From Actinopolyspora erythraea (GTDB lineage: Bacteria; Actinomycetota; Actinomycetes; Mycobacteriales; Pseudonocardiaceae), in NCBI RefSeq assembly GCF_002263515.1, contig NZ_CP022752.1, positions 4,836,001 through 4,900,000 on the forward strand: DNA of 64,000 nucleotides, written 5' to 3'. This document shows, in pieces, positions 1-8,257 of this stretch (the stretch's first letter is position 1; the number at the start of each line of letters is the position of its first letter). Position numbers and translations under genes: made by a program. The notes beneath the pieces are model-generated. The model searched no databases. It saw only the letters and a program-made list of their open reading frames with translations, and was not told the origin of the DNA.

Positions 1-384
1 CAGCGTCAGCGGCACCGGTCCGCCGGAGGCGGTCGGCGGCCCGGCCTGATCGTCCGGGGGATGGATGCCGTGCTCGGCGAGCTTGCGCCTCCCCCGCTCG
101 GTGATCCACGAGCTGCTCCACGGCGGGGAGAGCTCGGTGCGGATCCGCACGTCGTCATACCCTGCCCGGGTGAGCCTGTGGTGCAGCTCGGCACGCATCT
201 CGGTCAGCGCCGGGCAGCCGGAGTAGGTGGGCGTGATCGTGACCACCACCGCGCCCGCTCCGGTGACGACCACCTCGCGCAGCACACCGAGGTCGGCCAG
301 GGTGAGCATGGGAAGTTCCGGGTCGGTCACCGAGGCCGCCACCTCGGCGGCCACGGTCCGATCGGGTTCGGTGCGGGTCACCAC
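1..384 (-). CDS. paaD: PaaD/PaaJ subunit of phenylacetyl-CoA epoxidase system, 3'-truncated by window edge
   Basis: The reading frame continues in from the paaC stop. Its N-terminal part has the MIP18/PaaD layout, including VTDPELPML, LGVLREV and TPTYSGCPAL, the last being the conserved cysteine-bearing motif. PaaD is needed for an active PaaABC(E) ring epoxidase, probably in Fe-S or diiron assembly. Two GTG codons (384 and 381) are possible starts; GTG 381 forms a GTGA overlap with the paaC stop, so translation is probably coupled. The C-terminal cysteine-rich part and any paaE lie beyond base 1. The family call rests on motifs and on operon position. Confidence 0.85.
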   Translation of the reverse strand, partial: MVTRTEPDRTVAAEVAASVTDPELPMLTLADLGVLREVVVTGAGAVVVTITPTYSGCPALTEMRAELHHRLTRAGYDDVRIRTELSPPWSSSWITERGRRKLAEHGIHPPDDQAGPPTASGGPVPLTL

Positions 385-1268
385 GTCGCCTCCGGATCAC
401 TGCGCGCCAGGGACTGCATCTCGGCCAGCAGGTAACCGAGGTGTTCGGTGTGGACGCCGTCGCGGCCCGCCAGGCCACCCACGGTGCCCGTCCGGTTCAC
501 CTCGGGCAGCCGCAGCGTCGCCAGCTCGCACACCTGCCCGAGCACCTGGTCGAACTCCTCCCGCAGCTCGGTGCTGTCCACGGCCACCCCGGAGGCGGCC
601 AGGCGCCGCTCCACGGCGTGCCCCGCGAACAGCTCGTCGACCAGCGGCAGCACGTCGGCGAAACCGGCGCGCAGCCGTTCGGCCGAGTACTCGGTGCCGT
701 CGCCGAGCCGGACGGCCCAGCGCGCCGCGTACTCCCGGTGGTAGGTGACCTCCTTGACCGCCTTCGCGGCGATCGCGGCGAGTACCGGGTCGGCCGAACC
801 GACCAGGCGGTTGAGCAGCGCCAGCCGCCAGGTGGAGAACACCAGCAGCGAGGCCGTGGTCCTGCCGAAGTCCCCGACCGGGAGCTCGACCAGCCGCACG
901 TTGCGGAACTCCGCCTCAGGGCGGAAGTAGGCCAGCGCGTCCTCGTCCCGGCCCGCACCCTCGACCGAGCCGGCGCGGGAGAGCAGCATCCGCGCCTGCC
1001 CCAGCAGGTCCAGGGCGATGTTGGCCAGCGCCACCTCGTCCTCCAGCTCGTGGGCACGCGTCACCCACTCGGTGAGCCGCTGCGAGAGGACCAGCGCGTC
1101 GTCGCCGAGCATCAGGCAGTAGGCCGCGAGGTCGGCGGTGTCCACCCCCTCGGGCACCGTGGTGTCCACCCCGGACAACGGATCGTCGAATCCGGTGCCG
1201 AAGGCCCACCGCGCGTCCCCCTCGGGATGCGTCTCGGCGATGGCCTCGTAGGCGTTGTCGAACGACAT
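378..1268 (-). CDS. paaC: PaaC structural subunit of the 1,2-phenylacetyl-CoA epoxidase
   Basis: This 296-residue protein belongs to the ferritin-like PaaC family, the non-catalytic partner that forms the heterodimer core with PaaA in the multicomponent monooxygenase converting phenylacetyl-CoA to its ring 1,2-epoxide. The helical segment with LGDDALVLSQRL, ELEDEVALANIALDLLGQ and TYHREYAARW is typical. The length is a little above the usual ~250 because of an extra N-terminal stretch. It overlaps paaD by a few bases, but unlike in most paa operons it is separated from paaB by 262 bp that hold a structured repeat (1391-1493). Confidence 0.93.
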   Translation of the reverse strand: MSFDNAYEAIAETHPEGDARWAFGTGFDDPLSGVDTTVPEGVDTADLAAYCLMLGDDALVLSQRLTEWVTRAHELEDEVALANIALDLLGQARMLLSRAGSVEGAGRDEDALAYFRPEAEFRNVRLVELPVGDFGRTTASLLVFSTWRLALLNRLVGSADPVLAAIAAKAVKEVTYHREYAARWAVRLGDGTEYSAERLRAGFADVLPLVDELFAGHAVERRLAASGVAVDSTELREEFDQVLGQVCELATLRLPEVNRTGTVGGLAGRDGVHTEHLGYLLAEMQSLARSDPEATW

Positions 1269-1390
1269 GGGGAATTACCTCACCGGTTGCGAATGTGGCC
1301 GCCGAACCGCTGCGGCACGACTTGTCGAGTTCGGGACCGGAGCGAGAGCCGTACTGGGCCGAACCTCCACCAGTCCCGCAGTCGGCACCG

Positions 1391-1493
1391 CCGCGGGTTC
1401 TCTCGTGGTGCTCTCGCGAGGACGCCCCCGACGTTGTGTAGTAACTACCCGATGTCGGGGGAACCGCAGCGAGAGCCCGCGAGAGGTTCCGCC
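1391..1493. repeat. Intergenic nested-hairpin repeat, copy A
   Basis: This ~100-bp imperfect palindrome lies between paaC and paaB. The outer arm (around GGTTCTCTCG and GCTCTCGCGAG) pairs with GCGAGAGC and CGAGAGGTTCC. An inner stem CCCCCGACGT / GATGTCGGGGG encloses an apical GTAG-TAA-CTAC hairpin. Related copies lie at 7876-7985, 13806-13905, 14941-15046, 17044-17149 and 18905-19009. It splits an operon whose other junctions overlap by 4 bases, so it would be transcribed as an inter-cistronic RNA hairpin. Confidence 0.85.
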
Positions 1494-1530
1494 ACCGGAC
1501 CACCCCGACAGATCGGCCGACACTGTCACC

Positions 1531-1878
1531 TCAGATATGGGGAACATCGTCGGGAATCTCGTAGAAGGTGGGATGCCGGTAGACCTTGTCCCCGTTCGGC
1601 GCGAAGAAGGGGTCCTTCTCGTCCGGACTGGAGGCGGTGATGTCGGCGGCGCGCACCACCCAGATGCTCACGCCCTCGTTGCGGCGGGTGTAGAGGTTGC
1701 GCGCGTTGTGCAGCGCCATCTCCTCGTCGGCGGCGTGCAACGAGCCCACGTGCACGTGGTTGAGCCCCCGCTTGCCCCGGACGAACACCTCGAACAGCGG
1801 CCAGGCCGCGCTGGGGCGCTCCACCCCGGCGGAGGCTTCCCGGCCACCCGCGTCCCCGGTTCCCGGTGGTGTGGTCAT
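1531..1878 (-). CDS. paaB: PaaB subunit of phenylacetyl-CoA epoxidase
   Basis: This 115-residue protein has the PaaB signature [21 protein letters not shown], then [22 protein letters not shown], and a C-terminal [14 protein letters not shown]. PaaB bridges the PaaAC heterodimers and is required for activity. The ATG at 1878 is chosen because it overlaps the paaA stop as ATGA; a much longer open frame upstream merely shadows paaA. The N-terminal ~20 residues are a variable tail. After paaB the operon is interrupted by repeat copy A before paaC. Confidence 0.93.
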   Translation of the reverse strand: MTTPPGTGDAGGREASAGVERPSAAWPLFEVFVRGKRGLNHVHVGSLHAADEEMALHNARNLYTRRNEGVSIWVVRAADITASSPDEKDPFFAPNGDKVYRHPTFYEIPDDVPHI

Positions 1879-2843
1879 ACCGCGTCCCTCCCGCGTTCCG
1901 CCTGCTTCGCCGCGTGCGCCGCCGCGGCCTCGCGCACCCAGGCGCCTTCCTCGTGCGCCGCGCGGCGCCGCTCGACGCGCTGGGTGTTGCACGGCCCCTC
2001 GCCGGCCAGCACTCGGTGGAACTCGTCCCAGTCGGGTTCGGAGAAGTCGTAGTGCCCCCGCTCCGGGTTGTAGGCCAGCCCGGAGTCGGGAAGCTCGACC
2101 CCCAGGACCTCGGCCTGGGGCACGGTCATGTCCACGAACTTCTGCCGCAGCTGGTCGTTGGTGTGCCGCTTGATGCCCCAGGCCATCGACTGCTGGGTGT
2201 TGGGCGAGTCCCCGTCCGGCGGGCCGAACATCATCAACGAGGGCCACCACCAGCGGTCGACCGCGTCCCGCACGTCCCGCCGCTGCCGCTCGGAGCCGTT
2301 CATCATGGTCAGCAGCAGCTCGTAGCCCTGCCGCTGGTGGAAGGACTCCTCCTTGCAGATGCGGATCATGGCCCGTGCGTAGGGCCCGTAGGAGCACCGG
2401 CACAGCGGCACCTGGTTCACGATGGCCGCGCCGTCGACCAGCCAGCCGATCACGCCGATGTCGGCGAACGTCAGCGTCGGGTAGTTGAAGATGGACGAGT
2501 ACTTCTGGCGCCGCTCGACGAGCTTCTCGGTGAGTTCCGAGCGGTCGACGCCGAGGGTCTCGGCCGCGGAGTACAGGTAGAGCCCGTGACCGGCCTCGTC
2601 CTGCACCTTGGCGAGCAGGATCGCCTTGCGGCGCAGGCTGGGGGCCCGGGTCAGCCAGTTCCCTTCCGGCTGCATTCCGATGATCTCGGAATGCGCGTGC
2701 TGGGCGATCTGGCGGACCAGGGTCTTGCGGTATCCCTCGGGCATCCAGTCGCGCGGTTCGACGCGCTGGTCGTGCTCGACGGTGGTCTCGAAGCGTTCCC
2801 GTAACCGCTCCTCGGTGGTGATCGTGGCCTCCTCGGTGCTCAC
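1875..2843 (-). CDS. paaA: PaaA catalytic diiron subunit of phenylacetyl-CoA epoxidase
   Basis: PaaA carries the diiron site of the ring-1,2-phenylacetyl-CoA epoxidase. Two carboxylate-histidine motifs typical of ferritin-like oxygenases are visible, [10 protein letters not shown] and [12 protein letters not shown]. The whole frame matches the ~310-residue PaaA family, including [24 protein letters not shown] occurs at 2852 and at 2843; I prefer 2843 because AAGGAGG lies about 8 bases upstream of it but abuts the other. The 3' end overlaps paaB by 4 bases. Expression is probably under the PaaR-type repressor encoded at 7136-7747. Confidence 0.95.
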   Translation of the reverse strand: MSTEEATITTEERLRERFETTVEHDQRVEPRDWMPEGYRKTLVRQIAQHAHSEIIGMQPEGNWLTRAPSLRRKAILLAKVQDEAGHGLYLYSAAETLGVDRSELTEKLVERRQKYSSIFNYPTLTFADIGVIGWLVDGAAIVNQVPLCRCSYGPYARAMIRICKEESFHQRQGYELLLTMMNGSERQRRDVRDAVDRWWWPSLMMFGPPDGDSPNTQQSMAWGIKRHTNDQLRQKFVDMTVPQAEVLGVELPDSGLAYNPERGHYDFSEPDWDEFHRVLAGEGPCNTQRVERRRAAHEEGAWVREAAAAHAAKQAERGRDAV

Positions 2844-2934
2844 ACCACTCACCTCCTTCGTGAAGTCCTCGCTGCCCGGTTCCCGGGATGCTCGCCCGGC
2901 GAAGCCCCTCGCGGTTTCCCGCTTCCGGCCCGGC

Positions 2935-4980
2935 TCATCCCGCCTCCTGGTTCTCCTTCGCCACGAGCGTGAGCACGTCGTACTTGGCCACGGACTCGCC
3001 GTCCTGGTTGGTCACGTCCGCGTCCCAGCGCACCTCGCCGTAGTCGGCGTTGTGGCGCGGCGTGATCCGTTTGGCGGTCAACGTGACCGTGATCTCGTCC
3101 CCCGGGTAGGTGGGGGTGAGGAACCGCAGGTTCTCCAGCCCGTAGTTGGCCAGCACGGGGCCGGGTTCGGGCGCGACGAACAGCCCGGCCGCGAACGAGA
3201 CCACGAGGTAGCCGTGGGCCACCAGCCCCCCGAAGAACGGGTTCTCGGCGGCCGCCCGCTCGTCGGTGTGGGCGTAGAACTCGTCGCCGGTGAACTCGGC
3301 GAAGCGCCGCACGTCCTCCCTGGTGATCGTGCGCGGTCCGCCGACCACGCTGTCGCCGACCCGCAGCTGCTCCAGGTACTTGCGGAACGGGTGGACCGCC
3401 GTGGTGTTCCGGGCGCTGCCCGGCATCCACTGCCGGGTCAGGGCGGTGAGGGTGTCCGGGTCGGCCTGCACGGCGGTGCGCTGCATGTGGTGCAGCACGC
3501 CGCGTATCCCGGCCATCTCCTCGCCACCGCCCGCGCGGCCCGGCCCACCGTGCACCAGCTGCGGCAGGGGCGAGCCGTGGCCGGTGGACTCGGCCGAGTC
3601 GTGCCGGTTGAGCACGAGCATCCGGCCGTGCTGCGAGGCTGCGCCGGTCACGACGGTGCGCACGAACTCGGGGTCGGCCGAGACGACCGAACCGACCAGG
3701 CTGCCACTGCCCCGGCGCGCCAGCTCCACGGCGTGCTCGGCGTCGCGGTAGGGCATGACCGTGGTCACCGGGCCGAACGCCTCCACCTCGTGCGGCTGGG
3801 GCAGTTCCGGGTCGTCGCAGCGCAGCAGCATCGGGGGCACGAAGGCGCCCTGTTCGTAGTCGGCGTCGACGAGTTCGAACGGGGTGTTCGGATCACCGTG
3901 CACCAGGCGGCACGACTCCAGCAGGCTCTTCAGCGAACGGCGGACCTCCTCGCGCTGTTCGAGATCGGCCAGCGCCCCCATGTCCACCTCGGGGGATGCC
4001 GGGTTGCCGACCCTGATCCCGGCCAGCCGCAGTCGCACCGCCTCGGTCACCTCGTCGGCGAGCTCGGCGGGCACGAACGCCCGGCGCACGGCGGTGCACT
4101 TCTGCCCGGCCTTGACCGTCGTCTCGGTGACCAGCTGGCGCACGAACAGTTCGAACTCCTCGCTGTCCGGCGTGGCGTCCGGACCGAGGATCGAGCAATT
4201 CAGCGAGTCGGCCTCGGCGTTGAACCGCACGCAGCTGCGCACCACGTTGTCGTGGGAGCGCAGCCGCCGCGCGGTGGCGGCCGAACCGGTGAACGACAGC
4301 GTGTCCTGCTCGGTCAGGTGGTCGAGCAGATCACCGGGATCGCCGCAGAGCAGCTGGACGGAGCCCTCCGGCAGGATCCCGGACTCGACGATCAGCTCCA
4401 CCAGCCGGTGGGTGAGGTAGGCGGTCTGCGGCGCGGGTTTGATCAGGGTGGGCATCCCGGCGACGAACGCGGGCGCCAGTTTCTCCAGCGGTCCCCACAC
4501 GGGGAAGTTGAACGCGTTGATCTGGACGGCCACGCCCCGCAGCGGGGTCGCGACGTGCTGGCCGAGGAAGGTTCCCTGCTTGCCCAGCGGTTCCGTGCCG
4601 CCGTCCACGTGCACGGTGTCGTCGGGAAGCTCGCGCCTGCCCTTGCTGGAGTAGCTGAACAGCACGCCGATGCCGCCGTCGACGTCGAACTTGGAGTCGC
4701 CCTTGGTGGCTCCGGTGCGGGCGGAGAGGGCGTAGAGCTCCTGGCGGTGCTCGCGCAGGTGGGAGGCCAGCGCCTTGAGCAGCGCGGCCCGCTGGTGGAA
4801 GGTGAGCTCGCGCAGCGCCGGACCGACGGTCTCCCTGCCGTGGGTGAGCGCGGCCGCGGGGTCCAGCCCCGCCGTGGAGATCCGCGCGACCTCCTGCCCG
4901 GTCGCGGCGTCGTGCAGCGGTGTCCCCGGCCCGTCGGGCCGCTGCCACCGTCCCGCGAGGTAGCTGCGCAATGGCTCCAT
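2935..4980 (-). CDS. paaZ: PaaZ bifunctional oxepin-CoA hydrolase / semialdehyde dehydrogenase
   Basis: This 681-residue fusion has an N-terminal aldehyde dehydrogenase (about 1-520) with [24 protein letters not shown], catalytic Glu256 and Cys295 in [10 protein letters not shown]-terminal MaoC-type hydratase (about 540-670) carries [12 protein letters not shown] and [11 protein letters not shown]. PaaZ opens the oxepin-CoA ring and oxidises the resulting aldehyde to 3-oxo-5,6-dehydrosuberyl-CoA. Both halves look complete. It lies about 90 bp upstream of paaA in the same direction and is divergent from paaI, so its promoter is probably in 4981-5284 with the two operators. Confidence 0.95.
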   Translation of the reverse strand: MEPLRSYLAGRWQRPDGPGTPLHDAATGQEVARISTAGLDPAAALTHGRETVGPALRELTFHQRAALLKALASHLREHRQELYALSARTGATKGDSKFDVDGGIGVLFSYSSKGRRELPDDTVHVDGGTEPLGKQGTFLGQHVATPLRGVAVQINAFNFPVWGPLEKLAPAFVAGMPTLIKPAPQTAYLTHRLVELIVESGILPEGSVQLLCGDPGDLLDHLTEQDTLSFTGSAATARRLRSHDNVVRSCVRFNAEADSLNCSILGPDATPDSEEFELFVRQLVTETTVKAGQKCTAVRRAFVPAELADEVTEAVRLRLAGIRVGNPASPEVDMGALADLEQREEVRRSLKSLLESCRLVHGDPNTPFELVDADYEQGAFVPPMLLRCDDPELPQPHEVEAFGPVTTVMPYRDAEHAVELARRGSGSLVGSVVSADPEFVRTVVTGAASQHGRMLVLNRHDSAESTGHGSPLPQLVHGGPGRAGGGEEMAGIRGVLHHMQRTAVQADPDTLTALTRQWMPGSARNTTAVHPFRKYLEQLRVGDSVVGGPRTITREDVRRFAEFTGDEFYAHTDERAAAENPFFGGLVAHGYLVVSFAAGLFVAPEPGPVLANYGLENLRFLTPTYPGDEITVTLTAKRITPRHNADYGEVRWDADVTNQDGESVAKYDVLTLVAKENQEAG

Positions 4981-5109
4981 CGTCGCGATCTCCCTGGGTT
5001 GTCCGCCTGTTGTCCGAACGCGCGGCGCGTCTCGTCCGGGGCTCGCCGGTCGCCCGCCGAGCCGCCTCCGCCGGTCCCGCCGGGCGTGCCACGAACTCGT
5101 GTCCGCTTA

Positions 5110-5131
5110 TTACTGACCAATCGGTCGGTAA
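5110..5131. promoter_or_regulatory. TetR/PaaR-type operator, paaZ side
   Basis: A near-perfect inverted repeat: TTACTGACC, 4-base spacer AATC, then GGTCGGTAA (one mismatch). Read on the minus strand it matches the 5247-5268 site closely (ACCGAC-YG-TYGGTCAGTA core). A repressor is encoded nearby at 7136-7747. No other protein-coding feature explains the repetition. It lies about 130 bp upstream of paaZ. Confidence 0.75.
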
Positions 5132-5246
5132 ATCATTGTGACGCAGAACAAGCTCGTGCACAATCACCTGACCGGCAGTTGCCCACGAAAAACCGTTGAA
5201 GACCGACAGGGCGGCCCCTGAAGCGGACTCGGCGATCCCGAGCGAC

Positions 5247-5268
5247 CAACCGACTGTTCGGTCAGTAT
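5247..5268. promoter_or_regulatory. TetR/PaaR-type operator, paaI side
   Basis: Second copy of the operator, with arms ACCGA and TCGGT around CTGT and the flank CAGTAT. It sits just upstream of the paaI ribosome-binding site and TTG start, where a bound repressor would block the plus-strand transcript. Together with 5110-5131 it lets one regulator control both divergent arms. The rest of the 4981-5284 intergenic region shows no gene. Confidence 0.75.
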
Positions 5269-5284
5269 TTCGAGGTGGTGCCCC

Positions 5285-5704
5285 TTGAAATCCGAACCCC
5301 CACCGATAGCCGCCCCCGCAGCGGCGATGTTCGACGACGACCACGCCTCGAAGACGCTCGGCATCGAGCTGCTCGAAGCGGCCGACGGCCATTCGCTGGT
5401 GCGAATGCGAGTGACACCGGAGATGGTCAACGGGCACGCCATCGCCCACGGCGGCTACGTGTTCCTGCTGGCCGACACGGCCTTCGCCTGCGCCTGCAAC
5501 AGCCACGGGCCGGTCACCGTCGCCGCGAGCGCGCAGATCGCGTTCCTCACCCCGGCCCACCAGGGCGACGTGCTCTGCGCCCGGGCCGTCGAGCGCCACG
5601 CCAGGGGGCGAAACGGCATCTACGACACCACGGTCTTCCGCGACGACGCCTCGGGGGAAACCGTGGCCGAGTTCCGCGGACACAGCCGCAGCATCAGGAG
5701 TTGA
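5285..5704 (+). CDS. paaI: PaaI hotdog-fold phenylacetyl-CoA thioesterase
   Basis: This 139-residue protein has the PaaI thioesterase pattern: N49-G50-H51, the HGG motif at 55-57 and D64 in the central hotdog helix. PaaI hydrolyses ring-hydroxylated CoA thioesters and relieves CoA sequestration when the pathway stalls. The start is TTG at 5285 with AGGTGG about 7 bases upstream; an ATG at 5326 would give a shorter protein that still covers the fold. It is followed after 14 bp by paaK. Confidence 0.92.
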   Translation: MKSEPPPIAAPAAAMFDDDHASKTLGIELLEAADGHSLVRMRVTPEMVNGHAIAHGGYVFLLADTAFACACNSHGPVTVAASAQIAFLTPAHQGDVLCARAVERHARGRNGIYDTTVFRDDASGETVAEFRGHSRSIRS

Positions 5705-5718
5705 AGGGACCACCCACC

Positions 5719-7050
5719 ATGACCGAGCTCGCCGCCCACACCACCCCTCCCCCCGCGACACCGGCCACCGGGTTGGACTCCGCCGAGCGCGCGAGCCGCG
5801 CCGAGCTGGCCGAGCTGCAGCTGGAACGTCTCCGCGAAACGCTGCGGCACGCCTACGAGAACGTGCCCTGCTACCGGCGGAAGTTCGACGCCGCCGGGGT
5901 CCGCCCCGAGGACTGCCGCGGTCTGGCCGACCTGGCGAAGTTCCCGACGACCACCAAGAACGACCTGCGGGAGAACTACCCGTTCGGCATGTTCGCGGTC
6001 GGCCAGGACCGGCTGCGGCGGGTGCACGCCTCCAGCGGCACCACCGGCACCCCCACCGTGGTCGGCTACACCCAGCGGGACCTGGACACCTGGGCCGAGG
6101 TCGTGGCGCGCTCCATCAGGGCGGCGGGCGGCGAACCCGGCCAGAAGGTGCACGTCGCCTACGGCTACGGCCTGTTCACCGGCGGGTTGGGCGCGCACTA
6201 CGGCGCCGAGCGGCTCGGCTGCACCGTGATACCGGCCTCCGGCGGGATGACCGAACGCCAGGTGCGGCTCATCCACGACCTCGAACCCGAGATCATCATG
6301 ATCACCCCGTCCTACATGCTCACGCTGCTCGACGAGTTCCGCAGGCAGGGGCACGACCCCAGGCGGAGCTCGCTACGCATCGGCATCTTCGGCGCCGAAC
6401 CGTGGACGGCCGCGATGCGCGGCGAGATCGAGGAGGCCGCCGGGATCGACGCGGTCGACATCTACGGACTGTCCGAAGTCATGGGGCCCGGGGTGGCGAA
6501 CGAGTGCGTGAGCACCAAGGACGGCCCGCACATCTGGGAGGACCACTTCTACCCGGAGATCATCGACCCGGTCACCGAGGAACCGCTGCCCGACGGCGAG
6601 CACGGCGAGCTGGTGTTCACCTCGCTGACCAAGGAGGCGATGCCGGTGATCCGCTACCGCACCAGGGACCTGACCAGGCTGCTGCCCGGAACCGCCCGGC
6701 CGGGGATGCGCCGGATGGAGAAGATCACCGGGCGCAGCGACGACATGATCATCCTGCGCGGGGTCAACGTCTTCCCCAGCCAGATCGAGGAACTGGTGCT
6801 GCGGCAGCCGGGGCTCTCGCCGCACTTCCAGCTCCGGCTCACTCGCGAGGGGCGGCTCGACGAGATGCGCGTGCTGGTCGAGGCCGACGAGAACACCACC
6901 GCGGCGCGACGCGCGGAGGCTCCCGGGGCGCTGGCCGCCGCCATCAAGGACGCGGTCGGGGTGAGCGCCGGAGTGGAGATCGTGGAGCCCGACACCCTGC
7001 CGCGCTCGGTCGGCAAGCTGCGGCGGACGGTCGATCTGCGCGAGGGCTGA
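5719..7050 (+). CDS. paaK: Phenylacetate-CoA ligase
   Basis: This 443-residue AMP-forming ligase activates phenylacetate to phenylacetyl-CoA, the entry step of the pathway. The AMP-binding loop HASSGTTGTP lies at 103-112. Further on are YGLSEVMGPGVANEC, the RTRDLTRLL hinge region and GRSDDMIILRGVNVFPSQIEE, all PaaK-type. The ATG at 5719 is chosen because its MTELAAHTT start fits the family; the open frame runs on upstream into paaI sequence and is not real there. It is co-directional with paaI and paaR. Confidence 0.95.
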   Translation: MTELAAHTTPPPATPATGLDSAERASRAELAELQLERLRETLRHAYENVPCYRRKFDAAGVRPEDCRGLADLAKFPTTTKNDLRENYPFGMFAVGQDRLRRVHASSGTTGTPTVVGYTQRDLDTWAEVVARSIRAAGGEPGQKVHVAYGYGLFTGGLGAHYGAERLGCTVIPASGGMTERQVRLIHDLEPEIIMITPSYMLTLLDEFRRQGHDPRRSSLRIGIFGAEPWTAAMRGEIEEAAGIDAVDIYGLSEVMGPGVANECVSTKDGPHIWEDHFYPEIIDPVTEEPLPDGEHGELVFTSLTKEAMPVIRYRTRDLTRLLPGTARPGMRRMEKITGRSDDMIILRGVNVFPSQIEELVLRQPGLSPHFQLRLTREGRLDEMRVLVEADENTTAARRAEAPGALAAAIKDAVGVSAGVEIVEPDTLPRSVGKLRRTVDLREG

Positions 7051-7135
7051 CCGCCGAGCGTCACGGCCCCGAACGTCGCCGGGGTTCGCGGGCCGGCGCC
7101 CGCGCGCCCCGGCGACTGCTGCGAGACTGGAGGCC

Positions 7136-7747
7136 ATGGCGGGTGCGGCTACGAACAACGGCGCGGGGCGGGGCAGACCGGGCTACGACCTCGACTCACT
7201 GCTGCGCACCGCCGTGAAGGTCTTCCACGAGCGCGGCTACGACGGCACGAGCATGGAGGACCTCGCGAAACGGCTCGGAATCACCAAGTCGGCCATCTAC
7301 TACCACGTCTCCAGCAAGCAAGAACTGCTGCGGATGAGCGTCGACAGGGCGCTGGACGCGCTGTTCGCGGTGCTGGACGAACCCGAGTCCCTGCAGGGAC
7401 CCGCCATCGACCGGCTGCACCACGTGGTGCGGCGCAGCGTCGAGGTGCTGGTGGACGAACTGCCGTTCGTGACTCTGCTGCTGCGGGTACGCGGCAACAG
7501 CAAGGTGGAGCGTCAGGCCCTGGCCAGGCGCAGGGAGTTCGACCACCTCGTGGGGGAGCTCGTCGCCGAGGCGGAGCGGTCGGGCAGTCTGCGGCTGGAC
7601 CTGGACCCGGCGCTGACCAGCAGGCTGCTGTTCGGGATGGTGAACTCGGTGATCGAGTGGTACCGCCCCCGGCAGGGGCTCAGCAAGGAGGAGATCGCCG
7701 GGACCGTTACCACGATCGCGTTCGAGGGGTTGAAGCGACGCGAATGA
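7136..7747 (+). CDS. paaR: TetR-family regulator, probable PaaR
   Basis: A 203-residue TetR/AcrR protein. The N-terminal helix-turn-helix GTSMEDLAKRLGITKSAIYYH at about 37-58 is followed by an all-helical ligand domain. Actinobacterial paa clusters carry such a TetR repressor that senses phenylacetyl-CoA. Its position directly after paaK and the two matching operators at 5110 and 5247 support that role. The ATG lies at 7136 after a short spacer. The effector is inferred from family context, not visible in the sequence. Confidence 0.85.
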   Translation: MAGAATNNGAGRGRPGYDLDSLLRTAVKVFHERGYDGTSMEDLAKRLGITKSAIYYHVSSKQELLRMSVDRALDALFAVLDEPESLQGPAIDRLHHVVRRSVEVLVDELPFVTLLLRVRGNSKVERQALARRREFDHLVGELVAEAERSGSLRLDLDPALTSRLLFGMVNSVIEWYRPRQGLSKEEIAGTVTTIAFEGLKRRE

Positions 7748-7788
7748 GTTCTACCGTGCACGGCACGGGTTGCCGGGGTGGTCGCTCG

Positions 7789-7985
7789 GCGGAACCTCCG
7801 GGGGCTCTCGCTGCGGGTCCGGAGACCTCGAGTAGGTATCGGAGGGTGCTCCGCGCCGGCTGCTCAACGGGTTCCGTGGCGGAACCTCCGGGGGCGCCTC
7901 GCTGCGGGTGCCGGAGACCTCGGGTAGGTACTACACAACGTCTCCGGCCGTCCTCGCGAGGCACTCCCCGGAGAACCCGCAGCGG
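7789..7985. repeat. Nested-hairpin repeat, copy B (partial unit plus full unit, inverted)
   Basis: A truncated unit (7789-7855) and a full unit (7876-7985) lie in tandem, reversed relative to copies A, C, D and E. The full unit keeps the plan of an outer arm, an inner stem and an apical GTAG-CTAC hairpin. Its stems are rewritten, however: inner GCCGGAGAC pairs with GTCTCCGGC, replacing the GCCCCCGAC/GTCGGGGG of copy A. This fills most of the 7748-8257 gap; no gene is supported there. Confidence 0.8.
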
Positions 7986-8257
7986 TGCCGGTTATGAGGG
8001 TGGTCGGAGTTCGGCCTGTGGAAGTGGGCGGGGTTCGGCACTGGGCTCCTCCCCCGCCCGGCGATTTCGCGGGTGTCTTCCAGAGGCACGCGCGGCGGCT
8101 GTGACCGGCGGCGGACCAAGCACGGCGGGACTCAACCGGCCCGGCGCACGAGCCGTGCTCGCGCCACCGGCGTGTTCGTGTTGCCGAGTTCCAGTGTCTG
8201 CCCGACAGTGCTACGGGAACACCTAAGTGATTCCTATCACGCGAATGGGGCGGACAT

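Noticed and set aside
1879..2403. Upstream extension of the paaB frame
   Set aside because: It lies inside paaA in another frame; ATG 1878 overlaps the paaA stop and starts the real protein.
2608..5199. 863-residue plus-strand open frame
   Set aside because: It is the antisense shadow of paaZ and paaA, with R/H/P/G-rich low-complexity text and no family pattern.
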